DNA from: Roseibium sp. MMSF_3544 | GTDB lineage: Bacteria; Pseudomonadota; Alphaproteobacteria; Rhizobiales; Stappiaceae | DNA length: 64,000 bases | Reading direction: 5' to 3' | Assembly: GCF_030732845.1 (NCBI RefSeq) | Contig: NZ_JASHKA010000008.1 | Span: forward strand, 62,001 to 126,000 | Shown: in pieces, positions 36,958 through 46,033 of the stretch | How the letters are laid out: each line of letters opens with the position of its first letter | Numbering within the stretch: the stretch's first letter is position 1 | The notes under the pieces: model-generated | The model's database searches: none | Seen by the model: the letters and a program-made list of their open reading frames with translations, nothing else | Told to the model about the DNA's origin: nothing | Position numbers and translations under genes: made by a program

Positions 36958-39324
36958 ATGAACAATCCACTCGCAAGCAAACAGCGCCTACCGCTGATAT
37001 GCGCCCTTCTCGGGTCGACGGCGATGGCCCTGCCGACACAGGTATTTGCGGAAGATATCGTGATCTCAGTGGATGTCCCGGGTTTCGACTCTTCCCGAGC
37101 CAATGGCTCGATCGACATTCCGGTTGGCGTTAACTCGGTGACGCTTACCGAAGGCACGGAAATCGACATAATTGACGCCGTTGGGCTGGAGATCTTTTCG
37201 AGGGACGGCGTGACGGTTACCAACAATGGGCGCATTGTCACGTCAGGTACCAACGCGGGCGTCAACACGGCTGATCCGCAGTCACTTGGGTATGGTGACG
37301 GCATATTCGTGTTGGGATCGGACAATGCCACGATCATCAACAATGGCTTCATCAGCGTCGGCGATTACTTCGGGAATGCGATTTTCGGCTATGACGCAAA
37401 CAAGTATACGGTTGTAAACACTGGCGATATCGTCATCAGCGAAGAGATTCTGGAAGACAACGAAGACTACCTGACCTGGACGCCAACTGCTCAGCAGCCT
37501 ACTAACCCCCACATCGACCCGGACACCGGGTTGCCTTACCAAACGGCCGGAGCATCGGCCGGTGTCAGGATCAATTCGTTTCTGGAGGTGACCAATTCAC
37601 CCTCGATAGGGTTGGGCGGACACTATGTCGTCAACACCGGCACAATCACGTCCTACGCGGTTCAGAGCCGCGGCATTTATTTGGATGGAGCGTCGCGTGT
37701 GACTTGGGATCATGACAACGATCCCACCACAGACGAAGTCGAATTGTCGGACGATTTTTTCTCGATTTATTCGACTGCCGAAAACAACGGCAGGATCCTG
37801 ATGCTTGCGACCACTCCCAGCAACGGAATCTACGACGTTTCCGGACTGAGGGCCGAGGCCAATCATGCGACCCTTATCAACAACGGTTACATCGAAATCC
37901 GGCCGCAAGGGTTCGGTATCGACTACAACGGAAACAGTGGCACGATCATCAACAACGGTACGATCCTGGCGTTTAATGACGACTCGCACGGCATCGAGCA
38001 CTACCGGAACGGCACGTCCATCGACAACCTGAAGATCGACCTGACCGTGAACACCGGGCATATATCCGTCGAGGGCGACAACACCCACGGTATCACGCTC
38101 AGTGGACATGACGGACATGATCTCTTCAACTACGGACGGGTGTTTTCCCGTGACGGATACTCGATCGATGTCAATACGTTTGGATCGGGTGGGCTGGCAG
38201 CGGATGACAGGAACACCGTCTACCTGCTGGACGGATCGATCCTCTATGGCGATGTGTTCATCAGCGATGCAAGCCTGGAATATACTGACTTCCGGCTTGG
38301 TGACGGGTTGAACGCAGCTGTTCGGTTCGACACGACCAATGGAAATCTGCCGCTCGAAATTGCCTCAAGGCACGGTCACGTGATCGTCGATGACACGCTC
38401 TATGTGGCAGATCTCGACAGTTACGCCCAGCAGGACCAGGTCGCTTGGTCGATGTTCTCGCAGATCCAGAATGCCATTGACGATGGCACCGAGGCGCGCC
38501 CGCCCGCAGGCGATTTTGCCTTCAACGGTGACGGTGAGGGCATGTCGAACAAATGGATGCGGGTCTTTGGCGGCTGGGTTTATGAGCCTGGTGATGATGA
38601 TGTTACCTATCTTGACCCTGGTGCAGATCACACACCCGACTACACTGGCTACTGGGCCGGCACGATCATCGGGATGAACAAGGAAACTCTCAGCTTCTAT
38701 GCGGGGGCGTCCTATAGCAGCGTTTCCGGCGACGAGGATGTTTCCTACGACACCTATTCCGGCACGCTTTTCGGCGGTGTCGCCAAAAGCATTGCCGCGC
38801 GGGTGGAGGCGTCGCTAACGGCAGGCGCAGCCTATAACAAGACCGACAGGGATATCGCCGACAACCGGGTTATGGGTGGCATCGACACGGACACCGCTAA
38901 CTACGCGTCCCTGTTTGTCTCGCCTTCGCTGCTTGTCAAAGGTCCGATCGCGGGCAGTTCCTTCCGGGTGAACTACCTCGGAGCCTGGACGCAAGGTCAT
39001 GATTTCGACTTCTCCGGTGGCACCCAGCTGGACGTGGAGCAGCGTTTCAACAACGTCTTCGGGGCGCAGTTCCAGATGGCGCACAAGCTGCCCCTTGTGA
39101 ATGACACATTCGAGACCAGGATCCGTTACGGGGTGGAGGGCAGTTATGCCGACGGTCAGGCTGTTGGCTACAACCTGATGGGTACAGATCTCGAAACGCC
39201 TTATGACGATGGCTTCTCAGCCCGCGGCTTCGCCGCGCTGGAAGTCGGTCCGACCTTCATCGAGGCCGGCTACAACACGAATGAACAGGTCTCCATCAAC
39301 GCAGGCCTGAAACTGAAGTTCTAA
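36958..39324 (+). CDS. Autotransporter (type V secretion) surface protein
   Basis: A 788-residue outer-membrane protein. It begins with a signal peptide (cleavage after TQVFA, near residue 31). The passenger (about 32-515) has repeated short Asn/Gly-rich units such as GVTVTNNGRIVTSGTNAGV, NATIINNGFISVGDYFGNAI and NSGTIINNGTILAFNDDSHG, typical of a right-handed beta-helix. The C-terminal ~270 residues form the autotransporter barrel and end in Phe (GLKLKF). The passenger sequence gives no enzymatic motif; adhesion is the usual role. A strong terminator follows. Confidence 0.93.
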   Translation: MNNPLASKQRLPLICALLGSTAMALPTQVFAEDIVISVDVPGFDSSRANGSIDIPVGVNSVTLTEGTEIDIIDAVGLEIFSRDGVTVTNNGRIVTSGTNAGVNTADPQSLGYGDGIFVLGSDNATIINNGFISVGDYFGNAIFGYDANKYTVVNTGDIVISEEILEDNEDYLTWTPTAQQPTNPHIDPDTGLPYQTAGASAGVRINSFLEVTNSPSIGLGGHYVVNTGTITSYAVQSRGIYLDGASRVTWDHDNDPTTDEVELSDDFFSIYSTAENNGRILMLATTPSNGIYDVSGLRAEANHATLINNGYIEIRPQGFGIDYNGNSGTIINNGTILAFNDDSHGIEHYRNGTSIDNLKIDLTVNTGHISVEGDNTHGITLSGHDGHDLFNYGRVFSRDGYSIDVNTFGSGGLAADDRNTVYLLDGSILYGDVFISDASLEYTDFRLGDGLNAAVRFDTTNGNLPLEIASRHGHVIVDDTLYVADLDSYAQQDQVAWSMFSQIQNAIDDGTEARPPAGDFAFNGDGEGMSNKWMRVFGGWVYEPGDDDVTYLDPGADHTPDYTGYWAGTIIGMNKETLSFYAGASYSSVSGDEDVSYDTYSGTLFGGVAKSIAARVEASLTAGAAYNKTDRDIADNRVMGGIDTDTANYASLFVSPSLLVKGPIAGSSFRVNYLGAWTQGHDFDFSGGTQLDVEQRFNNVFGAQFQMAHKLPLVNDTFETRIRYGVEGSYADGQAVGYNLMGTDLETPYDDGFSARGFAALEVGPTFIEAGYNTNEQVSINAGLKLKF

Positions 39325-39370
39325 AGGGGAATGCCTCGTCGCAGGGCGGCCTTGTGAGGCCTGGCTGCCC

Positions 39371-39410
39371 AAAGCTGGCCGCCGGCGGGCTTTTGGGCGG
39401 CCAGCTTTTT
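39371..39410 (+). terminator. Rho-independent terminator after the autotransporter
   Basis: AAAGCTGGCCGCC (39371-39383) pairs with GGCGGCCAGCTTT (39396-39408), a perfect 13-base stem with a 12-base loop, continued by a short T-run. Confidence 0.9.
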
Positions 39411-39456
39411 ATAGAGCCGGTTTCATGTGATCGGAGGGCACATCACATTTGGCGCC

Positions 39457-39477
39457 GTCCCGGACCCGATCCGGGAC
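39457..39477. repeat. Short palindrome, REP-like
   Basis: GTCCCGG pairs with CCGGGAC around ACCCGAT. Short GC-rich palindromes of this kind are often dispersed in alphaproteobacterial intergenic regions; only one copy was noticed in this window. Confidence 0.35.
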
Positions 39478-39615
39478 CTGCGACCGGCGGTGGTCTGCGG
39501 TCCGGCTTGAGGTGGGGTCGAGAGGGCTGACACCCATACGTGAAGTAAGTTCATTTCAACTTGTGCGGGCCCTGGTTCAGTCTGCGGCTGCAATTGAGTG
39601 ACTTTCGGGTAGGAA

Positions 39616-40599
39616 ATGAACCTTCGGGACTTGCAATACGTCGTGGCTGTGGCGCAGCACAGAAACTTCACACGCGCGGCCCGGTCCGTTCACGTCAGCC
39701 AGCCGGCGCTTTCAAACCAGATCAAAAAGGTTGAAGCCGAACTGGGTGTCCGGATTTTCGAGCGGGTGCGAAACGACGTTCTGCTCACGAAATTCGGGGA
39801 ACAGGTTGTTGAAGCCGCGACCGAAATCAACGGTCTGGTCGATCGCATCTCTGAAACTGCCCAGCACTATCGAAAACTCGACGCAACGCCGTTCCGGCTC
39901 GGGATGACGCCGACGCTTGCGGCTTATCTGTCCGGCTATTTCCTGGACATGCTCGCCGACCTTTATCCCGATCTCAAGCTGGTGATCGTTGAGGAAAAGC
40001 CGCTCGAACTGGCCAGAATGGTCGAGCAGATGCAACTGGACGCGGCACTGATCGCGCGCAACAGCCACGTCATGATCTACGGTGAGGAGTGCCACGACGC
40101 ACCGGAGTTCACACCGCTGTGGTTCGAACCGCTCTACCTGGGCATGCGGCAAGGCCATGTGCTTGCCGGCCGCAATGGGATCCGGGCAGGAGACGTTCCA
40201 GCCGAGTTTCTGATCCGTTTCGACGTGCCGTTCGGGTACGATCTTGAAAAGGACCTTCCCCCGGCGTCTTCGGATGCGGCTGAGCGGCTGGGGATCGACG
40301 TCCGCTCTGCCCGCTTTGAAACTCTATGCCGGCATCTGGCCCATAGCGATGCCTGTACGATCGTCAACGCGATTGCTGCCGAACAGTTCAAAAGGGACAA
40401 TCTCGGTCTGACCTTCGTACCTTTTGACGGCGACGGCAGGCTGCGCGAACTGGGCGCGATTTCGCGCCAGGACTATTCGCGATATGGCGTGATTTCCTCC
40501 ATCAGGTCCTTCATCGAAAACGCGCCTCCCAGTGGCACGCTTCCAGCATGCGAGCCCGAAACACGCAAAAACCATCCGGGCGTCGCGGCTCTGGTCTGA
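39616..40599 (+). CDS. LysR-family transcriptional regulator (OxyR-like fold)
   Basis: A 327-residue LTTR whose N-terminus (LRDLQYVVAVAQHRNFTRAA and HVSQPALSNQIKKVEAELGV) is close to OxyR. The effector domain lacks the two redox cysteines of OxyR: the equivalent stretch reads FLIRFDVPFGYDLEKDLPPA. The two Cys present (ETLCRHLAHSDACTI) lie elsewhere. It is therefore OxyR-related but is unlikely to sense peroxide by the classic disulphide. TAGGAA precedes the ATG. The type I secretion operon follows on the same strand about 420 bases downstream. Confidence 0.9.
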   Translation: MNLRDLQYVVAVAQHRNFTRAARSVHVSQPALSNQIKKVEAELGVRIFERVRNDVLLTKFGEQVVEAATEINGLVDRISETAQHYRKLDATPFRLGMTPTLAAYLSGYFLDMLADLYPDLKLVIVEEKPLELARMVEQMQLDAALIARNSHVMIYGEECHDAPEFTPLWFEPLYLGMRQGHVLAGRNGIRAGDVPAEFLIRFDVPFGYDLEKDLPPASSDAAERLGIDVRSARFETLCRHLAHSDACTIVNAIAAEQFKRDNLGLTFVPFDGDGRLRELGAISRQDYSRYGVISSIRSFIENAPPSGTLPACEPETRKNHPGVAALV

Positions 40600-41019
40600 G
40601 CGGCAATTCTCCTCAGCAAAACTCTTCGTCTTGGCTTCCGGTCGATCGTCTTCGGTTGGTTCAGGCGCACGGCCGACGCTACTCTGCCCGGAGGGTTTTC
40701 GCTTGCCGATATTCGGCGCTGTCATTCTGTCCGGGGGGCAAGGGGTTCAATCCCTCCAATAGCAGTGTTTTTTACTTCACGTTTTTTCCATCTCAGGTGA
40801 ACGGCCGGAATCAAATTCTCGGGGAACGCCTCCAGGGCGCTGAAATAAATGAGGAAATCAAATCACGTCGATAACACGCTGCGTGATTATTTCCGAAGGT
40901 TATCGCCCGCATTGGCAATATGAATTTCAAGAAACCGGGTGCTCACAACACCTCCACGAGTACCGGGCGCCGTCATGCAGGGGGCGTTTCCGGAAGACAA
41001 CTCAGATGGAGATTTCCAA
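40600..41019. other. Intergenic region before the type I secretion operon
   Basis: About 420 bases. A tRNA-like T-arm sequence (AAGGGGTTCAATCCC near 40740) is present, but no acceptor, D or anticodon arms were found. The right part, from 40840 on, is more AT-rich and is the likely promoter of the secretion operon. Confidence 0.35.
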
Positions 41020-44000
41020 ATGGTATCTGGTTTTTTTGCCGGACTTCGGGCGCGCTTGCTGACGACGTCCAATCTGTCCCAGGAAACTGTTCGTGACGGT
41101 CAAACCCTCACAAATGGTTTTTTCAACAACGTGGTCGTTGACGACACGCCGGCCTTTGTTCTCGACAATGACTTTGCGCGGTTTTTGAATTTCGGTCTGG
41201 TAACCACCAACAATGCCGCCGCTGCTGTCTCGGTGGAAGGTGAGGACGCTCAGGTTTTCAATTTCCGCTCCGCGCGCATTGAGGCCAACAGCGGACCCGA
41301 CGCCCTGGCGACAGGCATTCAGGTCAGCGGTAGCGCCGACATCCGCAACTTCGGCGAAGTCGCCGGCGAGTTCAACGGCGTGCAGTTCGCCGGAGCAGAC
41401 TCTTCGGGTCGACTGGACAACTTCCGGGGCGGTGTCATTTCCTCCGACAGCCGGGCCGTCGACATTCAGGGCCAGGGCGTGAGCGTTCGCAACTTCGGCG
41501 ATATTGTCGGCACCGGCGATCAGCGCAACGGCACAATCTATACCAACAGCACGGCGGAAGACTTCTCGATCAGCAACTTTACCGGCGGCACCATCGATGC
41601 CGGCGAGGGCAACCAGGGCGCAGGGATCTCGCTTCAGGTTGGCGACGAGGTGAACGACGTCGTTCAGGGCAATATCTTCAACGGTTTTGGAGCTGTCATC
41701 CAGGGTCGGGGCGATGAGGCTGCCTCCAACACAGGGCTCGCAGGCGACGGCATCCGGATCGACGACGGGGCAGAAGGTGCGGTGCTGGAAACCGACATCT
41801 TCAACAGCGGCCTGATTTCCACCGAAAGCAACCAGGGCACCACGGCCGGTATCCGGATTGCCGACGGCGTGGCGGCGGAAGGACGGATCTTCAACTCAAG
41901 CACCGGCACGATCGAAGGACCGCGCAACGGCCTTTACATCGGCGACGCCGAGCATGACCTCGATGTCCAGAACTTCGGCACCATCCAGTCCGGCAGCCGT
42001 GCGGTCAACATTGATGGCTCAGGCGTTGACCTCCTGAACGGTGGTACCATCCTCGGCACCGGCGATCAGCGTAACGGGACCATCTATGCCGACGACACGG
42101 CGCGCGATTACACCATCTCGAACCTCCCGAGCGGTGTCATCGATGCCGGTGAACACAACAATGGTGCCGGTATTTCGCTGTCTCTGGCCGCCGACGGCAA
42201 TGGCGAGGTCGAAGTCGACAACGCCGGTACAATTGCCGGACGCGGACAGGCATCTGCTGCAGCAGGCACTGCAGGTGACGGTATCAGGCTTGAAGGTGGC
42301 CGGTTGCCGGAAGGTGGTTTCGCCGCGGCTCTCTTTACCGGTACGATCACCAACTCCGGCATTGTCAGTGCCGAAAGCCAGCAGGGGACCGTCGGTGCCT
42401 TCAGGGCCGTCAATGGTGTCGATTTCCAGGGTTCCCTCGTTAACGAGGCTGGTGGCGTCTTTGCCGGTGCGCAGAACGGTGTCTATTTCGGAACCGGCGA
42501 TCATTCCGGCGGATCGTTCGTCAACCGGGGCACGGTCAGTTCCGACAGCCGCGCGCTGAACATCGACGGCAACGGGCTGGATGTTGTCAACCAGGGTGCC
42601 ATCCTGGCGACCGGCGATCAGCGCAACGGTACCGTTTATGCAGACGGCACGGCCGACAACTACACCTTCACCAACCAAGGCACGGTTGATGCCAACGGCA
42701 ACAACGCCTCCGGTGTCTCACTGCAAACCGGTGACGTCGACGGCGACATCGTGTCGGCCTCCATCATCAACCAGGGAGCGATCCTGGGCGGCGGCGACGC
42801 GAGCGAAGGCAACACGATCGGTGATGGTCTGCGTCTCTTCTCCAATGTTGAAAACGCAGGCTTTGCCGGCGTGGTTGAAAACGAGGGCGTTATCGCAGGA
42901 TCTGAATATTCCGACGTTGCAGCGGGTATCCGGATCGACGGCGGCCTGGAAATCCTCGGCGCCATCATCAACGAAGGTGAAATCTCCGGCACGGTCAATG
43001 CAATCGACGCCCGCGATGCCGGATCGGTGACCATCGTCAACGACGGCGGTGTCATTGACGGCAATGTCCTGCTAGGTGCCGGGGACGACATCCTTGTCGA
43101 TCTGGGCCTCGTGGACGGCGTCATCGACGGCGGAGCCGGCGACGATACCCTGATTGCGGGCGACGGCGACAACGTGCTCGTTGGCGGTCTCGGCAATGAC
43201 TTCCTGGATGGCGGTGAAGGCACCGACACGGCGGACTTCTCCGATCTGGACGTTGCGGTCAAAGTGAACCTCGGCGCCAACGGAAATGGCACGGCAACCC
43301 GCGACACCGGTTTCACCGTACGTGTCGACAACGCCGTGGTCGCAGCTCCGAACCAGTTCGGATCGTCCATTGCCGATGGTGCCGCGTTCGTGGATCAGGC
43401 CGTTGCGGGCAACCTCTACTACAACATCCACACCTCGGACTTCCCGGGTGGGGAAATCAGAGGGCAGCTGCTTGTCGACAGTGATGTCACCGAACACGGC
43501 TTCCGGACGATCGAGCTTTCCGGCGGTCTGGATGCCGCACAGGAGCCGGGTCCGCTGTCTGACAGCGAAGCGACCGGCGAGGCGACAGTGACTATCGTTC
43601 AGAACCTGACAACAGGTGAAGTCACCTATTCCAGTGTTCTCGACGTAACCGGCCTCAACGAAGCTGATCTGCAAACCCCGATCCCGGGCGTCGTCTCTGC
43701 CATTCACCTGCACAACGCCCTGGCCGGTCAGAACGGTCCGGTTGTCCAGGACACGCTGGTGGACGCCGGTGCAACGCTCGATACGGCCGAACCGATTGCC
43801 AACACCGGCGTCGTCGGCGAGGACGTGATCGACAACCGGGTTGAGACCGACGTGCTCAGCTCGATCGAAAACGTGGTCGGCTCGAACGATGGCGACATCA
43901 TCACCGGCAGCGATTTCGACAACGTTCTGAATGGTGCCGGCGGCAACGATCTGCTGTCGGGCGGTGATGGTTCCGACATCTTTGTCGCAAGCCAGGGTGA

Positions 44001-44199
44001 TGACACCGTCAACGACTTTGAACTCGGCTCCGACCGGATTTCCGGAGGCGATTTTGCCCCGGACTTCGACGTCGCCGAAGTTCTCTCCGGCGCGGTCCAA
44101 GATGGCTCGGATGCAGTCCTGTCCTTCGGGTCGGACAGCACACTGCGCCTGGTCAACGTCGACGCGTCGCAGCTGAGCGAAGACGACTTCCTCGTCTAA
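41020..44199 (+). CDS. RTX-type secreted repeat protein with inserted CHRD domain (type I secretion substrate)
   Basis: A 1059-residue acidic protein without a signal peptide. After a short N-terminus come three repeats of about 182 residues (DNA 41373, 41925, 42475), each with a version of GTGDQRNGTIYADDTARDYT and a NNGAGISL motif. RTX calcium-binding nonapeptides follow (GGAGDDTLIAGDGDNVLVGG, about residues 700-740). A CHRD-like segment (GNLYYNIHTSDFPGGEIRGQ, AIHLHNALAGQNGP, about 790-935) interrupts the RTX region, which resumes at SSIENVVGSNDGDIITG. The C-terminus is typical of type I substrates. The ATG at 41020 follows GGAG; an upstream frame to 40939 is less likely. Exporter and adaptor genes follow. 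Confidence 0.9.
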   Translation: MVSGFFAGLRARLLTTSNLSQETVRDGQTLTNGFFNNVVVDDTPAFVLDNDFARFLNFGLVTTNNAAAAVSVEGEDAQVFNFRSARIEANSGPDALATGIQVSGSADIRNFGEVAGEFNGVQFAGADSSGRLDNFRGGVISSDSRAVDIQGQGVSVRNFGDIVGTGDQRNGTIYTNSTAEDFSISNFTGGTIDAGEGNQGAGISLQVGDEVNDVVQGNIFNGFGAVIQGRGDEAASNTGLAGDGIRIDDGAEGAVLETDIFNSGLISTESNQGTTAGIRIADGVAAEGRIFNSSTGTIEGPRNGLYIGDAEHDLDVQNFGTIQSGSRAVNIDGSGVDLLNGGTILGTGDQRNGTIYADDTARDYTISNLPSGVIDAGEHNNGAGISLSLAADGNGEVEVDNAGTIAGRGQASAAAGTAGDGIRLEGGRLPEGGFAAALFTGTITNSGIVSAESQQGTVGAFRAVNGVDFQGSLVNEAGGVFAGAQNGVYFGTGDHSGGSFVNRGTVSSDSRALNIDGNGLDVVNQGAILATGDQRNGTVYADGTADNYTFTNQGTVDANGNNASGVSLQTGDVDGDIVSASIINQGAILGGGDASEGNTIGDGLRLFSNVENAGFAGVVENEGVIAGSEYSDVAAGIRIDGGLEILGAIINEGEISGTVNAIDARDAGSVTIVNDGGVIDGNVLLGAGDDILVDLGLVDGVIDGGAGDDTLIAGDGDNVLVGGLGNDFLDGGEGTDTADFSDLDVAVKVNLGANGNGTATRDTGFTVRVDNAVVAAPNQFGSSIADGAAFVDQAVAGNLYYNIHTSDFPGGEIRGQLLVDSDVTEHGFRTIELSGGLDAAQEPGPLSDSEATGEATVTIVQNLTTGEVTYSSVLDVTGLNEADLQTPIPGVVSAIHLHNALAGQNGPVVQDTLVDAGATLDTAEPIANTGVVGEDVIDNRVETDVLSSIENVVGSNDGDIITGSDFDNVLNGAGGNDLLSGGDGSDIFVASQGDDTVNDFELGSDRISGGDFAPDFDVAEVLSGAVQDGSDAVLSFGSDSTLRLVNVDASQLSEDDFLV
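41373..42998 (+). repeat. Three ~550-base repeats inside the RTX protein gene
   Basis: Units begin near 41373, 41925 and 42475 (spacing about 550 bases, about 182 codons). Marker codons for GTGDQRNG recur at about 41509, 42055 and 42607. The copies are diverged in sequence, so they are old duplications. Confidence 0.8.
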
Positions 44200-44209
44200 G
44201 CCGGTTGCT

Positions 44210-44243
44210 CAGGACGGCGCCGGTGGCCACCGCCGCCGTCCTG
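44210..44243 (+). terminator. Hairpin between secretion substrate and exporter genes
   Basis: CAGGACGGCG pairs with CGCCGTCCTG; inside the loop, CGGTGG pairs with CCACCG to give a second stem. There is no T-run. It probably lowers transcription of the exporter relative to the abundant substrate, as in other RTX operons. Confidence 0.65.
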
Positions 44244-44293
44244 GGGCTTTCGCCCGCTCACCAGACCCGAACCTCATGACATGGAGCAGAAAA

Positions 44294-46033
44294 ATGTTCC
44301 GCAAAGTTTCTCCCGTCCGCAAAGCATGGTCCTCACTTGGTGCCGGTTTCTGGGCAATCGCTGCTTTCAGCATGGCCCTCAATGTCCTCGCGCTCGCCGC
44401 ACCGCTCTACATGCTTCAGGTCTACGACCGCGTTCTGACAAGCCAGAACATGGATACGCTCATCGCACTGACCGTCCTGCTGGGTGGTGTCTTTCTCGTC
44501 ACCGGTCTGCTCGACTGGATCCGCCAGCGCATGCTCAATCGGCTTGGTGCAAGATTCGAACTGAAAGTCGGTGTCCCGGTCCTGAGCGCTGCCATGCGCC
44601 GCAACGTTCAGGGAAATCAGTCGGCAAACGACAACTCGATCGAGGATGTGAACGGCTTCAGGGACTTCATCTCGGGAAGCACGCTTTTGGCATTCTTCGA
44701 TGCGCCCTGGATCCCGGTCTATATTGGCGTCCTTTACATTCTCCACCCCTATCTCGGGCATCTTGGTCTCGCGGGCGCACTCATCCTGACGGTTCTGGCG
44801 CTCATCAACAACGCCCGGAGCCATGACACGATGGCGGAAGCCGCAGAAGCCCGCAGACGCAGCGACACGCTCTACAGGACCGGGGAGGCGAACGCTGAAA
44901 TCGTTCACGCGCTGGGCATGCACAGTGATCTCGCTCACCGCTGGCATCAGCTTCAGGTCGAGGCTCACCGGCTGAAAACGCGTGTAAACGATCGCATTTC
45001 CACATTCTCGGTCGTCTCCAAGACGTTCCGCACCGGACTGCAGTCGGCGATCCTCGGACTGGGTGCAGCGCTGGCCATTACCGGCGAAAGCACCGCGGGC
45101 ATCATGATCGCGGCGACAATCGTTCTGGGCCGGGCACTTGCGCCGATCGACCAGCTCATCGGGCAATGGCGCAGTTTTCTTGCGGCAACCGGATCCTACG
45201 CCAAGCTCAGGAAGCTGGTTCATGACTTTCCGGTGGAAGAAAAGCGCCTGCACCTGCCGAGCCCGCGCGTTTCGGTAAGTGTTGCAATCCAGAAGGCTGG
45301 TCCGCCGATGGCCCAGAGCGCGACGCTCTCCGACATCCGCATGAACCTTCAGGCGGGCGACGCGGTTGCCGTGATCGGCGCCAGCGGTTCCGGGAAAACG
45401 ACGCTCGCCAAGATGCTGGCCGGCATCTGGATGCCCCAGCGCGGCACCGTGCGTCTCGACGGCAATCCGACGGCCAAGTGGGACAAGGAGGAATTGGGAC
45501 GTCACATCGGCTACCTGCCTCAGGAAGTGGTTCTTTTCGACGGCACGATCCGCGAAAATATCGCCCGGTTCGCAGCCGAGATCGACGATGACCAGGTGCT
45601 TGAAGCGGCTCTGGCGGCCGACGTCCACGATCTGATCACCAACCTGCCGGAGGGTTATGAAACGCGTCTCGGTGGCGGGTTCTTCCTGTCTGGCGGCCAG
45701 CGCCAGAGGATAGCGCTCGCCAGGGCGCTTTACGGAAATCCATTCCTGATGGTGCTCGACGAGCCGAACTCGGATCTCGATTCGACAGGAGAGGCGGCCC
45801 TTCACAAGGCCGTCCGCAGCGCGCAGGAGCGTGGCGGCATCGTCGTCATGATGACCCACCGGCCGAGCACGCTGCAGGTTGTCGGCAAGGTCCTGGTCCT
45901 GAACCACGGCATGCAAACCGCTTTCGGCGACAGGGACGACGTGCTCCGAGACACAAGACGCAATGTGCTGCCTGCCAGCCGGCAAGCAGCAACGGACACC
46001 GAGCAAACAACACAGGAAAGGGCAGTCCAATGA
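44294..46033 (+). CDS. Type I secretion ABC exporter (PrtD-family permease/ATPase)
   Basis: A 579-residue exporter with membrane and ATPase domains in one chain. Membrane helices lie in the first ~300 residues (SLGAGFWAIAAFSMALNVLA at the start). The nucleotide-binding domain has Walker A GASGSGKTTLAKML (about residue 360), signature [15 protein letters not shown] (about 467) and Walker B LMVLDEPNSDLD (about 488). No N-terminal peptidase (C39) domain is present, as in the PrtD group that moves RTX proteins unprocessed. The ATG at 44294 follows GGAG; it overlaps the adaptor gene by four bases. Confidence 0.96.
   Translation: MFRKVSPVRKAWSSLGAGFWAIAAFSMALNVLALAAPLYMLQVYDRVLTSQNMDTLIALTVLLGGVFLVTGLLDWIRQRMLNRLGARFELKVGVPVLSAAMRRNVQGNQSANDNSIEDVNGFRDFISGSTLLAFFDAPWIPVYIGVLYILHPYLGHLGLAGALILTVLALINNARSHDTMAEAAEARRRSDTLYRTGEANAEIVHALGMHSDLAHRWHQLQVEAHRLKTRVNDRISTFSVVSKTFRTGLQSAILGLGAALAITGESTAGIMIAATIVLGRALAPIDQLIGQWRSFLAATGSYAKLRKLVHDFPVEEKRLHLPSPRVSVSVAIQKAGPPMAQSATLSDIRMNLQAGDAVAVIGASGSGKTTLAKMLAGIWMPQRGTVRLDGNPTAKWDKEELGRHIGYLPQEVVLFDGTIRENIARFAAEIDDDQVLEAALAADVHDLITNLPEGYETRLGGGFFLSGGQRQRIALARALYGNPFLMVLDEPNSDLDSTGEAALHKAVRSAQERGGIVVMMTHRPSTLQVVGKVLVLNHGMQTAFGDRDDVLRDTRRNVLPASRQAATDTEQTTQERAVQ

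Noticed and set aside
36587..36961. Open frame ending at the autotransporter start
   Set aside because: No ribosome site, no recognisable domain and atypical composition; the overlap with the next ATG is probably chance.
40730..40765. tRNA-like T-arm sequence (GGGGTTCAATCCC)
   Set aside because: No matching acceptor stem, D-arm or anticodon arm can be folded upstream, the T-stem has only four good pairs and no CCA follows.
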